Part shown: piece by piece, positions 51,759 to 59,870 of the stretch | How the letters are laid out: every line of letters begins with the position of its first letter | Position numbering within the stretch: the first letter of the stretch is position 1 | Assembly (NCBI RefSeq): GCF_011927905.1 | Contig: NZ_JAATJL010000001.1 | Span: 3,038,001 to 3,102,000, forward strand | Source: Arthrobacter pigmenti | GTDB lineage: Bacteria; Actinomycetota; Actinomycetes; Actinomycetales; Micrococcaceae | Direction of reading: 5' to 3' | DNA: 64,000 nucleotides | Notes under the pieces: model-generated | Database searches by the model: none | The model's input: only the letters and a program-made list of their open reading frames with translations | What the model was told of the DNA's origin: nothing | Program-made: the position numbers and the translations under genes

Positions 51759-52417
51759 AAGCCCTCGATGTGGCGGGCTATCAGGCTCGCTGCGCAGGCG
51801 CCGTCGTCGTTCCTTATTGCCTCGTGAATACTGCGGTGCTCCGCACGCAACCGGGCGGACGTGGCTTCCCAATCCGGAAGATTGCGGGTGAGCCGTAGCG
51901 TGTAGCCCTCGATCGAACCGCGCAGCGAGGACATCATTGCGCCAATCAGCACGTTTCCGGCGGCTTCGGCCAGCGCAACATGGAACAGCGCGTCCAACCG
52001 CAGGAACTCTTTCTGGTCCAGAGCGGCAGCGTCCATGGAGTCCAGCAAATTCACCGCCTCAGCCATTGCCGCCGAGGAACCATCCGCATGTGCGGCTGCC
52101 CAGGTTTCCAGGAGCAGCCGCGTCTGCACGATATCCTCCACCGGCAGGTGCGAGGTTGCCATATGCAGTCGCAGCGCAGAACCGAGCGCTGCACCGGGGT
52201 TCGCCGTGATGACGGTGCCTGCTCCAGGCCCGGAGCCGACGCCGGCACGGACTATGCCCATGGCCTCCAGGACCCGGATCCCCTCGCGGGCGGAGGCCCT
52301 CGAGATCCCGAGCTGCTCCGCGACCGTCCGCTCCCCCGGAAGCCGGTCGCCGACCGCCAACCGGCCGGCGCCCAACTCCTTCTCAAGCCACGACTGAACG
52401 AGCTGATGGGTGCGCAT
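51737..52417 (-). CDS. lldR: GntR/FadR-type regulator of lactate utilisation, LldR-like
   Basis: 226 aa. HTH at residues 20-70 (RLPGERTVAEQLGISRASAREGIRVLEAMGIV) and an FCD effector domain. It is divergent from an L-lactate dehydrogenase gene, with a 19-bp palindrome in between that fits the LldR consensus TNGTNNNACNA. This combination strongly suggests the lactate-responsive repressor LldR. It lies convergent to, and overlaps by 22 bp, the MarR gene. Confidence 0.85.
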   Translation of the reverse strand: MRTHQLVQSWLEKELGAGRLAVGDRLPGERTVAEQLGISRASAREGIRVLEAMGIVRAGVGSGPGAGTVITANPGAALGSALRLHMATSHLPVEDIVQTRLLLETWAAAHADGSSAAMAEAVNLLDSMDAAALDQKEFLRLDALFHVALAEAAGNVLIGAMMSSLRGSIEGYTLRLTRNLPDWEATSARLRAEHRSIHEAIRNDDGACAASLIARHIEGFYEEAGL

Positions 52418-52435
52418 TCCGCAAGTTTAGCTTGC

Positions 52436-52475
52436 GTGGTCAGGCCACAGGTCGATAGTGTGGTCGGACCACACT
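52436..52475. promoter_or_regulatory. LldR-type operators in the lldR-lldD spacer
   Basis: Perfect palindrome GTGTGGTCGGACCACAC (52458-52474; extended to 19 bp) and, 9 bp away, the imperfect GTGGTCAGGCCAC (52436-52448). The core TGGTCGGACCA satisfies the known LldR pattern TNGTNNNACNA. The strong site is 20 bp before lldD; the weak one is close to the lldR start. Confidence 0.75.
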
Positions 52476-52494
52476 TCCCGACAGAAGGTTTCCC

Positions 52495-53721
52495 ATGTCG
52501 TACTCCCCCGCGGCGCTCAAGCGCCGGATCCCCAAAGTTGCCGATCTGGCTCCGCTCATGCAGTTCAAGAAGCCGGACTTCAGCCAGAGCGCACGGCTGA
52601 ACCGGGCAAACACCATCGGGGACCTGCGGGCCATCGCCAAACGCCGCACCCCCACCGCCCCCTTCGACTACACCGACGGTGCCGCAGAAGCCGAGATCAC
52701 TCTCCGTCGCGCCCGCGAGGCGTTCCTGGACATCGAGTTCCGCCCGGGCATCCTGCGCAACGTGGAGAAGGTTGACACCTCTGTCACGGTGCTCGGCAAG
52801 GAGTCCGCCCTACCGTTCGGCATAGCACCCACCGGATTCACCCGCATGATGCAGTCCGAGGGTGAATATGCCGGGTCGCAGGCCGCGGAGGCCGCCGGGA
52901 TTCCCTACACCCTTTCCACTATGGGAACCGCCTCGATCGAAGACGTTGCCGAGGCCGCCCCGGACGGACGCAACTGGTTCCAGCTGTACCTGTGGACAGA
53001 CCGCGAACGCTCCATGGAGTTGATCAACCGGGCCGCGGCAGCCGGCAATGACACGCTGATGGTAACGGTGGACACCGCCGTCGCCGGCTCCCGCCTGCGG
53101 GACGTGCGCAACGGCATGACCATCCCGCCGGCACTGAGCCTGAAGACGGTGATCGATGCCTCGTACCGACCGGCCTGGTGGTTCAACTTCCTGACACATG
53201 AGCCGCTCGCATTCGCATCACTCAACCGGTACTCGGGCACGGTTGCCGACCTGATCAACTCGATGTTCGACCCCACGCTCACCTTCGAGGACCTCGACTG
53301 GCTGCGGAAGGCATGGAAGGGCAACCTCGTGGTCAAGGGCATCCAGACCCTCGATGATGCCAAGAAGGTTGTGGACCACGGCGCTGACGGCATTGTGCTG
53401 TCCAACCACGGCGGGCGCCAGTTGGACCGCGCGCCGATCCCCCTGCGCCTGCTGCCCGAGGTCGCAGCAGAGCTCAAGGGCAAAACCTCGATCATGCTGG
53501 ACACCGGCATCATGAGCGGCGGAGACATTGTCGCAGCGCTCGCACTTGGCGCCGACTTCACGCTGATCGGACGCGCGTACCTGTACGGGCTCATGGCAGG
53601 TGGACGCGCAGGCGTGGACCGCACCATCGCGATCCTGGGCAAGGAAATTGCGCGGACCATGCAGCTGCTCGGCGTCACCGAAGTTGAGGACCTCACCCCG
53701 GATCACGTCCGTTTCCTCTGA
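52495..53721 (+). CDS. lldD: L-lactate dehydrogenase, FMN-dependent (quinone)
   Basis: 408 aa membrane-associated alpha-hydroxyacid oxidase. FMN-site motifs include [13 protein letters not shown] and [10 protein letters not shown], Lys in LVVKGIQT, the catalytic His in [13 protein letters not shown] with the substrate Arg two residues later, and the phosphate site in [23 protein letters not shown]. Oxidises L-lactate to pyruvate and feeds electrons to the respiratory chain. ATG after ACAGAAGGTTTCCC. Divergently regulated by the neighbouring LldR-like repressor. No lactate permease gene is adjacent. Followed by a hairpin. Confidence 0.92.
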   Translation: MSYSPAALKRRIPKVADLAPLMQFKKPDFSQSARLNRANTIGDLRAIAKRRTPTAPFDYTDGAAEAEITLRRAREAFLDIEFRPGILRNVEKVDTSVTVLGKESALPFGIAPTGFTRMMQSEGEYAGSQAAEAAGIPYTLSTMGTASIEDVAEAAPDGRNWFQLYLWTDRERSMELINRAAAAGNDTLMVTVDTAVAGSRLRDVRNGMTIPPALSLKTVIDASYRPAWWFNFLTHEPLAFASLNRYSGTVADLINSMFDPTLTFEDLDWLRKAWKGNLVVKGIQTLDDAKKVVDHGADGIVLSNHGGRQLDRAPIPLRLLPEVAAELKGKTSIMLDTGIMSGGDIVAALALGADFTLIGRAYLYGLMAGGRAGVDRTIAILGKEIARTMQLLGVTEVEDLTPDHVRFL

Positions 53722-53734
53722 GTTGGAAGCTGAT

Positions 53735-53769
53735 TCCTGCCTGCCACGTGTCGAATGCGGCAGGCAGGA
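53735..53769 (+). terminator. Hairpin downstream of lldD
   Basis: Perfect 11-bp arms TCCTGCCTGCC (53735-53745) and its complement (53759-53769) with a 13-nt loop, starting 13 bp after the stop codon. A-rich rather than T-rich sequence follows on the coding strand, so termination strength is uncertain. Confidence 0.6.
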
Positions 53770-53848
53770 CAAAAATCCTCCTCAGGGATTAGTATCAGGA
53801 GGGTGACTCGCGGGTGCGGGTTCCGTGAGACCTGGGGGTCAAATTAAA

Positions 53849-54169
53849 ATGAGGCGTCGGCGGGTGCATTATCCGTTGAAATACCGGCGTGCCCGGACCG
53901 TTCTGTATGCAGTTGCGCTCTTCTGGCTGTGGACCTGGTTCGGCAGCGCCGCGTTCATTGCGAGCCTGTTCCATTCCCCCATCCACGCAATCATTGCCAT
54001 GTATGCGCTCTTCGCCTTTGTACTTCTATCGATCCCGGTCTTTCTGCTGGCCCTGGCCCAGCTGGTACTGAACCGGCCCGCAGAGGTGCACGACGGCGTC
54101 GTCGTTCCGCTTGATGGTCAGCGCAAGCCGTCCGGGCCCTCACCGCGTATGCAGCGGCAAGCCTCCTGA
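53849..54169 (+). CDS. Small two-helix membrane protein
   Basis: 106 aa (114 if the GTG at 53825 is used). Strongly basic start MRRRRVHYPLKYRRAR, two hydrophobic helices (about 22-42 and 50-75) joined by a short loop with His/Pro, and a cytoplasmic tail rich in Pro/Ser. The positive-inside rule puts both ends in the cytosol. The ribosome site is weak, so the start is uncertain. No family was recognised and no conserved motif seen. The stretch 54170-54443 after it is A/T-rich and holds the protease leader. Confidence 0.55.
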   Translation: MRRRRVHYPLKYRRARTVLYAVALFWLWTWFGSAAFIASLFHSPIHAIIAMYALFAFVLLSIPVFLLALAQLVLNRPAEVHDGVVVPLDGQRKPSGPSPRMQRQAS

Positions 54170-54375
54170 ATTCCAGAAAATTGCCTGGAGAAATCAACAA
54201 TTCGATTGGCGATAATTCCGACGACTTCGAATGGGTATTCGAACGTCTTGCGTTGAAGCTGCGGAAAAACTGAGCCTACTGAGATAATCCTTCGCATATC
54301 TCCGGCGTTTTTCCGTCAATTCATAAACATATACTTGGTGCGGGACCTTAAAGGGCTGAAGCTTTCAGCGCCCCG

Positions 54376-54407
54376 GGCGCCGCTTCTTCGGGGAGAAGGG
54401 CGGCGCC
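54376..54407 (+). promoter_or_regulatory. 5' leader hairpin before the metalloprotease gene
   Basis: GGCGCCGC (54376-54383) pairs perfectly with GCGGCGCC (54400-54407), with inner TTCT/AGAA pairs and a GGGG-containing loop, 36 nt before the start codon. A -10-like TATACT is at 54330-54335, so the hairpin would lie in the 5' leader and could affect mRNA stability or translation. Confidence 0.45.
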
Positions 54408-54443
54408 TTGGGTCCCATCTCACTCGTACCACCAAGGATCAAC

Positions 54444-56297
54444 ATGGCTCTACTTCAGCGTTCCACCGCGACGCTCACCGGCGTACTGCTCCTGGCGGGC
54501 AGCCTCACAGTCGGCGTTTCCCAGGCATCGGCAGAAACAGCCGAGACACCACCAGCGCTCACACACGAGCATGACCACGGCGGGATGTCACAACTCCAGA
54601 TCGAGAGTGAATCGGCGCTCGGGCTGCCGGACAACCTCAAGCTCTCCGATCACACCTTCGAAGGAACAATCCCATCAGACTCCGGGCAGCGTGGGGCTTC
54701 GCCGCAGGGCTCGGCGATGTCTCCACTGGGGGCAGGCGGGACGCTCTCGCGCCGGGGCAACATCGATGTCACGCTGGTAACCGTCGATCTGGCCGACAGC
54801 GGAGCGCAGGTTCCGTACGACACAGCCAAGCGGGCCGTCGATCATGCGAATGGCTATTGGAAGTCGATGTCCAACGGGCGCATCACCATGTCCGTGGGTT
54901 CAAAGGTCATCAATCACAAGTCCGCCGCACGCTCCACCTGGAGCTATTCGGACATCATGAATAAGGTCACCGCCGAGCTGCGCTGGAGCTACAGTCCCTA
55001 TAAGGCTCTGGTTGTGTTCATTCCTTCCGGGCTTCAGGGCGGGATCTTGGGCTACGGCTGGAGCAGCAACGGGACCAGCGGTCGCATCCTGATGCCACAG
55101 ATCACCAACTTCACCACCAATGTGATGGCGCACGAGTTTGGACATGTGCTGGGCCTGATGCATGCAGATTCGCTTGAATGCACCAATGGCGCATCCGATA
55201 CCCCGGTCTTCGGTTACGGTTGCGGCATCCGCGCCTACGGCGACACGTCTGACCTCATGGGGCTTTCCCGCTGGTTCGACACGCCGGCGATCAGCTCCAG
55301 CTTCTGGGACTACGGCGGGTTCGGTCGGGGCGATGAGATCCTGAACGCGGGCATCGCTGCGGGGCGCAAAACGTACACCCTGCGTCCCTGGGCAGGAACA
55401 GCGGCGAACCGCGCAGTTAAGTTCACGGATCCGCGCAGCAGGGAGACTTACTACCTGGAACTCCGAACTCCCGTCGGCTTCGATACCAACCTGGCCGTCG
55501 GCGGCAACCGTGGTGTGAAGATCGTTCAGAACGGTGGTGCGACATCGGCGTCTTCGATCGCCCTCATGCCGTCCACCCGTCCGTACCCGGGCTACTACGC
55601 CAGCAATACTGCCTGGCAGGCCGGCCAGGTATTCACCACGCACGCCGGCACAACAGTCACGATCAACTCGGTCGCCAACGATCGCGCGGTGGTTACCATC
55701 GATGCCGGTCTCCCGTTCAAGGATCTGCGCGTCTCTACGCTTCGCAACGAGATCGAGTGGCTTGCCGCGAACAAGCTCACCAATGGCTGGCCTGACGGCA
55801 CCTACCGTCCGCTGAGCACCATGACCCGCGAGCAGATGGCAGCGTTCCTCTACCGGATGGCGAATCCGGGCGTCAAGGTGGCCCCGAAGCCGCGCACGGC
55901 ACCGTTCAGGGATGTCCCGGCGAACCACGTCTTTGCCGGCGAGATCGCCTGGATGAAGAACATGGACGTGGCCAACGGCTGGTCGGACGGGTACTTCCGC
56001 CCGACGTCGCCCATCATGCGTGATCAGATGGCTGCATTCCTGCACCGCTACGCCGCCCAGGTATGCGCCGTGCCGGCCGCCGCCAACTACCGGCCGGGGG
56101 CGTCCAGCTTCGTCGACGTGAACTCGTCCACCTTCTTCAGCCGCGAAATCTCGTGGATGGCGACGGCAGACGTTTCCCACGGTTGGGTAGTCGGCGGTAG
56201 GGCGGAGTACCGGCCGCTGGCGCCGATCACCCGCGAACAGATGGCGGCGTTCATTTCGCGTCTGGACGGTTATCTGGACCGTAACGGCGGCTGCTGA
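54444..56297 (+). CDS. Secreted zinc metalloprotease with three C-terminal SLH repeats
   Basis: 617 aa. A Sec signal peptide (residues 1-33, cleavage near SQASA) leads to a prodomain and a reprolysin/M6-like catalytic domain. HEFGHVLGLMH at residues 230-240 gives three zinc His and catalytic Glu231. The middle region is followed by three SLH domains (about residues 425-475, 483-535, 550-610), each with FxDV, NGW or HGW, and YRPxxxxTREQMAAF. SLH domains bind secondary cell-wall polymers, so the enzyme is likely wall-attached. The frame opens upstream at TTG 54408, but AAGGATC precedes the ATG at 54444. Protein degradation for nutrition is a likely role. Confidence 0.88.
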   Translation: MALLQRSTATLTGVLLLAGSLTVGVSQASAETAETPPALTHEHDHGGMSQLQIESESALGLPDNLKLSDHTFEGTIPSDSGQRGASPQGSAMSPLGAGGTLSRRGNIDVTLVTVDLADSGAQVPYDTAKRAVDHANGYWKSMSNGRITMSVGSKVINHKSAARSTWSYSDIMNKVTAELRWSYSPYKALVVFIPSGLQGGILGYGWSSNGTSGRILMPQITNFTTNVMAHEFGHVLGLMHADSLECTNGASDTPVFGYGCGIRAYGDTSDLMGLSRWFDTPAISSSFWDYGGFGRGDEILNAGIAAGRKTYTLRPWAGTAANRAVKFTDPRSRETYYLELRTPVGFDTNLAVGGNRGVKIVQNGGATSASSIALMPSTRPYPGYYASNTAWQAGQVFTTHAGTTVTINSVANDRAVVTIDAGLPFKDLRVSTLRNEIEWLAANKLTNGWPDGTYRPLSTMTREQMAAFLYRMANPGVKVAPKPRTAPFRDVPANHVFAGEIAWMKNMDVANGWSDGYFRPTSPIMRDQMAAFLHRYAAQVCAVPAAANYRPGASSFVDVNSSTFFSREISWMATADVSHGWVVGGRAEYRPLAPITREQMAAFISRLDGYLDRNGGC

Positions 56298-56312
56298 CCC
56301 CCGAACAAGACG

Positions 56313-56340
56313 GTGGGCCTTCCCAGATGGGAGGGCCCAC
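56313..56340. terminator. Bidirectional terminator between protease and CDGSH genes
   Basis: GTGGGCCTTCCCA (56313-56325) pairs with TGGGAGGGCCCAC (56328-56340) over 13 bp with one mismatch and a 2-nt loop. It is 15 bp after the protease stop and 7 bp before the stop of the convergent CDGSH gene. Confidence 0.72.
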
Positions 56341-56347
56341 TGCTTGT

Positions 56348-56578
56348 TTAAGCGTCTGTTTCCAGGTCAGGGTCGCTGCGGAAGTTGATGAGCTTGTGCG
56401 TTCCATCGCAGTACGGCTTGATGGCAGACGCACCGCACCGGCAAAGAGCTACGGTCTTACGACGGCGGGGCACCGGCTCACCCGCGGGAGTCACGATCGC
56501 GATATCACCGCGCACCAGAAGCGGTCCGTCCGGGCATACGACGATGCTTTCGTCATCATTCCCGTTTCGGTTCCCCAT
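56348..56578 (-). CDS. CDGSH-type iron-sulfur protein
   Basis: 76 aa. The [2Fe-2S]-binding signature CRCGASAIKPYCDGTH has the 3-Cys-1-His pattern C-x-C-x2-S-x3-P-x-C-D-G-T-H near residues 45-60. Small one-domain CDGSH proteins carry redox-active clusters; the partner is unknown. The ATG at 56578 follows GAAGGAGCC; an upstream in-frame ATG lacks one. It is convergent with the protease gene, its transcript ending in the shared hairpin. Confidence 0.88.
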   Translation of the reverse strand: MGNRNGNDDESIVVCPDGPLLVRGDIAIVTPAGEPVPRRRKTVALCRCGASAIKPYCDGTHKLINFRSDPDLETDA

Positions 56579-56703
56579 AGTGGCTCCTTCACTGAGCAGC
56601 GGCACGTTGGCCCGCACCCACGATACTAAGGCTGCTGGCCATCAGCGCGATGGCCGCAGAATCCCTGTTGAAACAATTTCCGTTGCAGTCTTGTGATCAT
56701 ATA

Positions 56704-56715
56704 GTAAGCATGCTT
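56704..56715. promoter_or_regulatory. Palindrome TAAGCATGCTTA before the stress/membrane gene cluster
   Basis: Perfect 12-bp palindrome 60 bp before the 272-aa protein start, in an otherwise AT-poor region. Its position suits an operator for the three-gene operon that follows; no regulator was identified. Confidence 0.4.
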
Positions 56716-56775
56716 ATCGTGGACCTGCGATGACTTACTTTCCTGCGAGTCCTCCACACAATAGAAGGAGTCATT

Positions 56776-57594
56776 ATGAGCACACAAAATTGGTCAGAAG
56801 ACCCACTGGTTGCCTCACGCACCGGCGAGGACGGCTACCCGCCGCCCGCGCAGTCCACGGAGCAGTCGCCCGGAGATTCGGCTGGACAGTCCACAACGTC
56901 GGCTGCGAAGCACGAAGCCAAGGATGTGGGGCGTGAGGGCGTCGATTCCGCGAAGAACGTTGCATCCACCGCCGGATCAGAAGCCAAGAACGTAGCCCAT
57001 GAGGCCGGCGCCCAGGCCAGGAACCTGCTCGGCGAGCTCGGCTCGGACCTCAAGAGCCAGGCGGGCACCCAGCAGCAGCGGGTCTCCGAAGGACTGCGGT
57101 CACTGAGCGATGAACTCCGCTCCATGGCAGATAATTCCGAAGGCGGTACGGCGCAGCAGCTGGTACAGCAGGCCGCACAGCGGACCGGCAATGCCGCGTC
57201 CTGGCTCGACGGACGCGATCCCGGCTCCCTCCTCGATGAGGTCACCGGTTTCGCACGACGCCGGCCGGGCACCTTCCTGCTGATCGCAGCCGGCGCCGGC
57301 CTACTCGCCGGCCGCCTCGCGCGCGGCCTCCAGGGTGGAAACGACACGGGCGGAAGCGCCGCTGCAGGTGGAGGGACGCAGGGAGCGGGGACCACCGGTA
57401 CGGCCGGCGGCCAGCACACCGCTACCTATCCGCCTGTACCGGACGAGTACGGGACCGGCGCACCGGACTATGACACCGGCGTCGGGAATTCGCCCACTGT
57501 GCCGCCAACGGCACCTCCGGCAGCCCCCGCCACGCCGTTCACCGAGCCCCAGCCGGGCGTGCCACCGACCGAACCGCGAAGGGACTATCCGTAA
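56776..57594 (+). CDS. Apolipoprotein-like stress protein with one membrane helix
   Basis: 272 aa. The N-terminal half (residues 30-140) is a long amphipathic, Ala/Lys/Glu/Gln-rich helix (KDVGREGVDSAKNVASTAGSEAKNV type repeats). One hydrophobic segment follows (about 165-190, TFLLIAAGAGLLAGRLARG), then a Gly/Pro/Thr-rich disordered tail. Actinobacterial homologues are unnamed; the helix resembles LEA or apolipoprotein-like stress proteins. The TAA stop overlaps the next ATG (TAATG). With the next two genes it forms a conserved-looking membrane-stress operon. Confidence 0.75.
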   Translation: MSTQNWSEDPLVASRTGEDGYPPPAQSTEQSPGDSAGQSTTSAAKHEAKDVGREGVDSAKNVASTAGSEAKNVAHEAGAQARNLLGELGSDLKSQAGTQQQRVSEGLRSLSDELRSMADNSEGGTAQQLVQQAAQRTGNAASWLDGRDPGSLLDEVTGFARRRPGTFLLIAAGAGLLAGRLARGLQGGNDTGGSAAAGGGTQGAGTTGTAGGQHTATYPPVPDEYGTGAPDYDTGVGNSPTVPPTAPPAAPATPFTEPQPGVPPTEPRRDYP

Positions 57595-58043
57595 TGACTG
57601 AGCCACACGTGCACGGATCGCACACCGCGCAACCGACCCCGAACCTTGACACGGACCGCGGGCAGGACAATTCGCTGGGCAACCTGCTCAGCGAAGTAAC
57701 GCGGGACCTGTCCACCCTGATGCGCCAGGAACTCGAGCTTGCCAAGGCCGAGCTGCGTGAATCGGGCACCAGGGCCGGCAAGGGTGCGGGAATGTTCGGC
57801 GGCGCCGCTGTTGCCGGACACTTCGTGCTTCTGTTCCTCTCCCTGGCCCTCATGTGGGGGCTGGCCGAACTCATGGGGCTCGGTTGGGCCTCGGTGGTTG
57901 TCGCAGTCCTCTGGGGCATCATCGCCGCAGTACTGGCTTTGACCGGGAAGAAGGAAATGAAGTCAATCAAGGGCCTGCCGCAGACCGCTGAGACAGCCAA
58001 GGAAATTCCGCCTACGTTGAAACCGGGAGAGCACACGCCATGA
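57594..58043 (+). CDS. Phage-holin-like membrane protein (DUF1469-type)
   Basis: 149 aa. A His/Pro-rich N-terminus leads to the amphipathic segment LGNLLSEVTRDLSTLMRQELELAKAELRESG. Two transmembrane helices separated by a short turn follow (about residues 78-100 and 106-125). This is the typical form of the actinobacterial 'phage holin family' proteins, which are chromosomal envelope proteins rather than holins. Role unknown, probably envelope stress. Its start overlaps the previous stop, and its stop overlaps the DUF3618 start (ATGA). Confidence 0.82.
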   Translation: MTEPHVHGSHTAQPTPNLDTDRGQDNSLGNLLSEVTRDLSTLMRQELELAKAELRESGTRAGKGAGMFGGAAVAGHFVLLFLSLALMWGLAELMGLGWASVVVAVLWGIIAAVLALTGKKEMKSIKGLPQTAETAKEIPPTLKPGEHTP

Positions 58044-58627
58044 ACCAGACACCTGACGAAATCCGTGCAGACATCGAACGCACCCGCAGGGAACTCGGCA
58101 CCGATGTGGACGCCGTTGCCGACAAGGTAAGCCCGTCGAACATCGCGCACCGGCAGACCGACAAGGTCAAGAACGCTGTCGGCAGCGTGAAGAACAGCGT
58201 GATGGGTTCGGCGCACGATGCCTCGCACTCAGCGAAGGACCGGGCACACCACGCCGGGGACTCAATGCATGACGCTCCGCAGCGCGTGGCGTCCAAGACG
58301 CAGGGCAACCCCCTCGCAGCGGGGCTGATCGCCTTCGGCGCGGGACTGCTCGCGGCGTCGCTCATCCCCGCCAGTGAAAAGGAGAAGGAAGCGGCACAGG
58401 CTGTCAAGGAAAAGGCACAGCCGCTGGTCTCCGAAGTTTCCGACGCCGCAAAGCAGGTGGCGGAGGACATGAAGGAGCCCGCGCAGCGTGCGGCGGACTC
58501 CGTCAAGGAGACCGCAACCCAGTCCGCCAATACGGTGAAGGACGAGGGCACACACGCCGCGTCCGATATGAAGGACCGGGCACAGGACGCCAAGTCCAAC
58601 GTCCAGGGCGGCACGAACACCCCGTAA
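58040..58627 (+). CDS. DUF3618-domain protein with one membrane helix
   Basis: 195 aa. The N-terminal signature TPDEIRADIERTRRELGTDVDAVADKVSP is diagnostic of DUF3618. A Lys/Ala-rich helical region follows, then one hydrophobic segment near residues 95-112 (AAGLIAFGAGLLAASLIP) and a long helical LEA-like tail with AKQVAEDMKEPAQRAADSVKET repeats. Actinobacterial envelope-stress protein; biochemical function unknown. Third gene of the operon, followed by an intrinsic terminator. Confidence 0.85.
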   Translation: MNQTPDEIRADIERTRRELGTDVDAVADKVSPSNIAHRQTDKVKNAVGSVKNSVMGSAHDASHSAKDRAHHAGDSMHDAPQRVASKTQGNPLAAGLIAFGAGLLAASLIPASEKEKEAAQAVKEKAQPLVSEVSDAAKQVAEDMKEPAQRAADSVKETATQSANTVKDEGTHAASDMKDRAQDAKSNVQGGTNTP

Positions 58628-58642
58628 CCGGCCCGGATTGGG

Positions 58643-58684
58643 ACTATCGGCGTCGGAGCTCCTCTTCGACGCCGATAGTTTTTT
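58643..58684 (+). terminator. Intrinsic terminator after the DUF3618 gene
   Basis: ACTATCGGCGTCG (58643-58655) pairs perfectly with its complement (58667-58679) over 13 bp with an 11-nt loop, followed immediately by a run of six T (58679-58684). This is the clearest rho-independent terminator in the window. It overlaps the 3' end of the convergent MarR gene. Confidence 0.88.
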
Positions 58685-59123
58685 CTCCTGCGCCGACGGA
58701 CACCGGCTTTCCGGGGAGCAAGTCCTCGATGAGGTCGATCAGAAGGTTCCTCAGGCCCGGGCCAGCGCCGTCCAGGTCCAGCATGAAATCGCGCTCGTCC
58801 TGTTCGGCCGCCTTCAGCCTGGCGTTGCCGAGATCGGTGAGACGGACCAGGAAGATTCTCCGATCGCTGGGGCTGCCTTCCCGTGAAACCAGCCCCTGCT
58901 GCTGCAGACGGACCAGTGTTCGGCCCACTGTCTGTGCGGTGACGTGCAGCTGGTCCGCCAACTGCGTTTGCGATGCCGTCCCAAGCGTCTGAAGAGCGCG
59001 CAGTGTGATGAACCCGGCGTGGGTGATGCCGATACCCATAAGCCGCTCATTCCAGGCGTTCTCGACCAGACGGGCGGCGGTGGTCAACAACCGCTCCGAT
59101 GACCAGAGCCTTGTATCCGCCAT
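58644..59123 (-). CDS. MarR-family regulator, paralogue of the one at 51270
   Basis: 159 aa winged-HTH regulator. Recognition helix TQLADQLHVTAQTVGRTLVRLQQQG and wing DRRIFLVRLTDLG. The N-terminus (SSERLLTTAARLVENAWNERLMGIGITHAGF) is a clear relative of the MarR protein at 51270. Its 3' end runs into the terminator of the DUF3618 operon. The RhaM-like gene lies upstream, in the same direction and 79 bp away. Target genes unknown; the adjacent stress cluster is a candidate. Confidence 0.85.
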   Translation of the reverse strand: MADTRLWSSERLLTTAARLVENAWNERLMGIGITHAGFITLRALQTLGTASQTQLADQLHVTAQTVGRTLVRLQQQGLVSREGSPSDRRIFLVRLTDLGNARLKAAEQDERDFMLDLDGAGPGLRNLLIDLIEDLLPGKPVSVGAGEKTIGVEEELRRR

Positions 59124-59201
59124 GACTACTTCTTCCGCTGTTGGTCAGATCAAGGGATTCGTAGTCCAGGGGCCAGTGGATGGCTGCTACCCGAGATGGC
59201 A

Positions 59202-59525
59202 TCAGCCAGTATGGAAAACCTCAGGCAGCTCGTGCCACCACTGCCCCTCCCCGCGCTCTGCGACGGGACGCTGAAGCGGACCGCAAACGGCCCACCACCG
59301 CTGGGTGGCGGGGTCTTCGGCCATACGGGCCATGTCGGCGTCGTAATCGGTTCCGACGTACTCGAAGTAGGAGAAGAGCAGCTCGCCGTAGCGGTAGATG
59401 GAGTAGTTCCGGATGTTGCTCTCGGCGATCCGGGCAAGGACATTCGGCCATACTGCGGCATGCAGGGCCTCGTATTCCGCCGCATGCTCTGCAGGCAAGC
59501 CGATTACTGAAGCGATTCTTTTCAT
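59202..59525 (-). CDS. rhaM: L-rhamnose mutarotase family protein
   Basis: 107 aa dimeric alpha/beta barrel. RhaM signature elements are MKRIASVIGLPAEHAAEYEALHAAVWPNVL with the His-x-x-Val-Trp segment, NYSIYRYGELLFSYFEY, and the C-terminal DPATQRWWAVCGPLQRP with two adjacent Trp. It interconverts alpha and beta anomers of L-rhamnose (or L-fucose in relatives). No other rhamnose gene is adjacent, so it probably complements sugar catabolism encoded elsewhere. ATG after AGGGGTATC. Confidence 0.88.
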   Translation of the reverse strand: MKRIASVIGLPAEHAAEYEALHAAVWPNVLARIAESNIRNYSIYRYGELLFSYFEYVGTDYDADMARMAEDPATQRWWAVCGPLQRPVAERGEGQWWHELPEVFHTG

Positions 59526-59580
59526 GCTGATACCCCTGATCGATCGTGCTTGCTGCGGTCCAGACTACATTCGGACCACG

Positions 59581-59616
59581 CCCTGGAGCCCCGGTCCTTG
59601 GACCGGGGCTCCAGGG
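59581..59616. terminator. Near-perfect 36-bp palindrome before the RhaM gene
   Basis: CCCTGGAGCCCCGGTCC (59581-59597) and its exact complement (59600-59616) are separated by TT only, a 17-bp perfect stem with a 2-nt loop. It lies between two co-directional minus-strand genes (CsbD upstream, RhaM downstream), ending 15 bp from the CsbD stop, so it probably terminates the CsbD transcript. Confidence 0.7.
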
Positions 59617-59630
59617 CTGAGTGAGCAAGG

Positions 59631-59804
59631 CTACTTCTTGAAGGCATCCTTGACGTTTTCGCCGGCGTTCTTCAGGTTTGCCTTCGACTGGTCCCGCTGG
59701 CCTTCGGCCTTCAGATCCTCGTTGCCGGTGGCGTCGCCGTGGCCTTCCTTGACCTTGCCGGCGACCTTCTCAGCTGCATTCTTGATCTTGTCATCGAGTC
59801 CCAT
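59631..59804 (-). CDS. CsbD-family small stress protein
   Basis: 57 aa, MGLDDKIKNAAEKVAGKVKE at the N-terminus, with the CsbD pattern GHGDATGNEDLKAEGQ and a helical Lys/Asp-rich tail (KANLKNAGENVKDAFKK). Small CsbD proteins are general-stress products (sigma-B-controlled in Bacillus) of unknown function, predicted to be disordered or four-helical. ATG after AGAAAAGGAGAACACC, a strong ribosome site. Followed by a perfect hairpin. Confidence 0.9.
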   Translation of the reverse strand: MGLDDKIKNAAEKVAGKVKEGHGDATGNEDLKAEGQRDQSKANLKNAGENVKDAFKK

Positions 59805-59870
59805 GGTGTTCTCCTTTTCTGGGTGTGCTGCCGGTTGGTTACCGGCAGGGTCTGTATTCCTGAAGGGTAT

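Noticed and set aside
57594..58043. Prophage holin
   Set aside because: No phage genes nearby; the family is chromosomal in Actinobacteria and sits in a stress operon.
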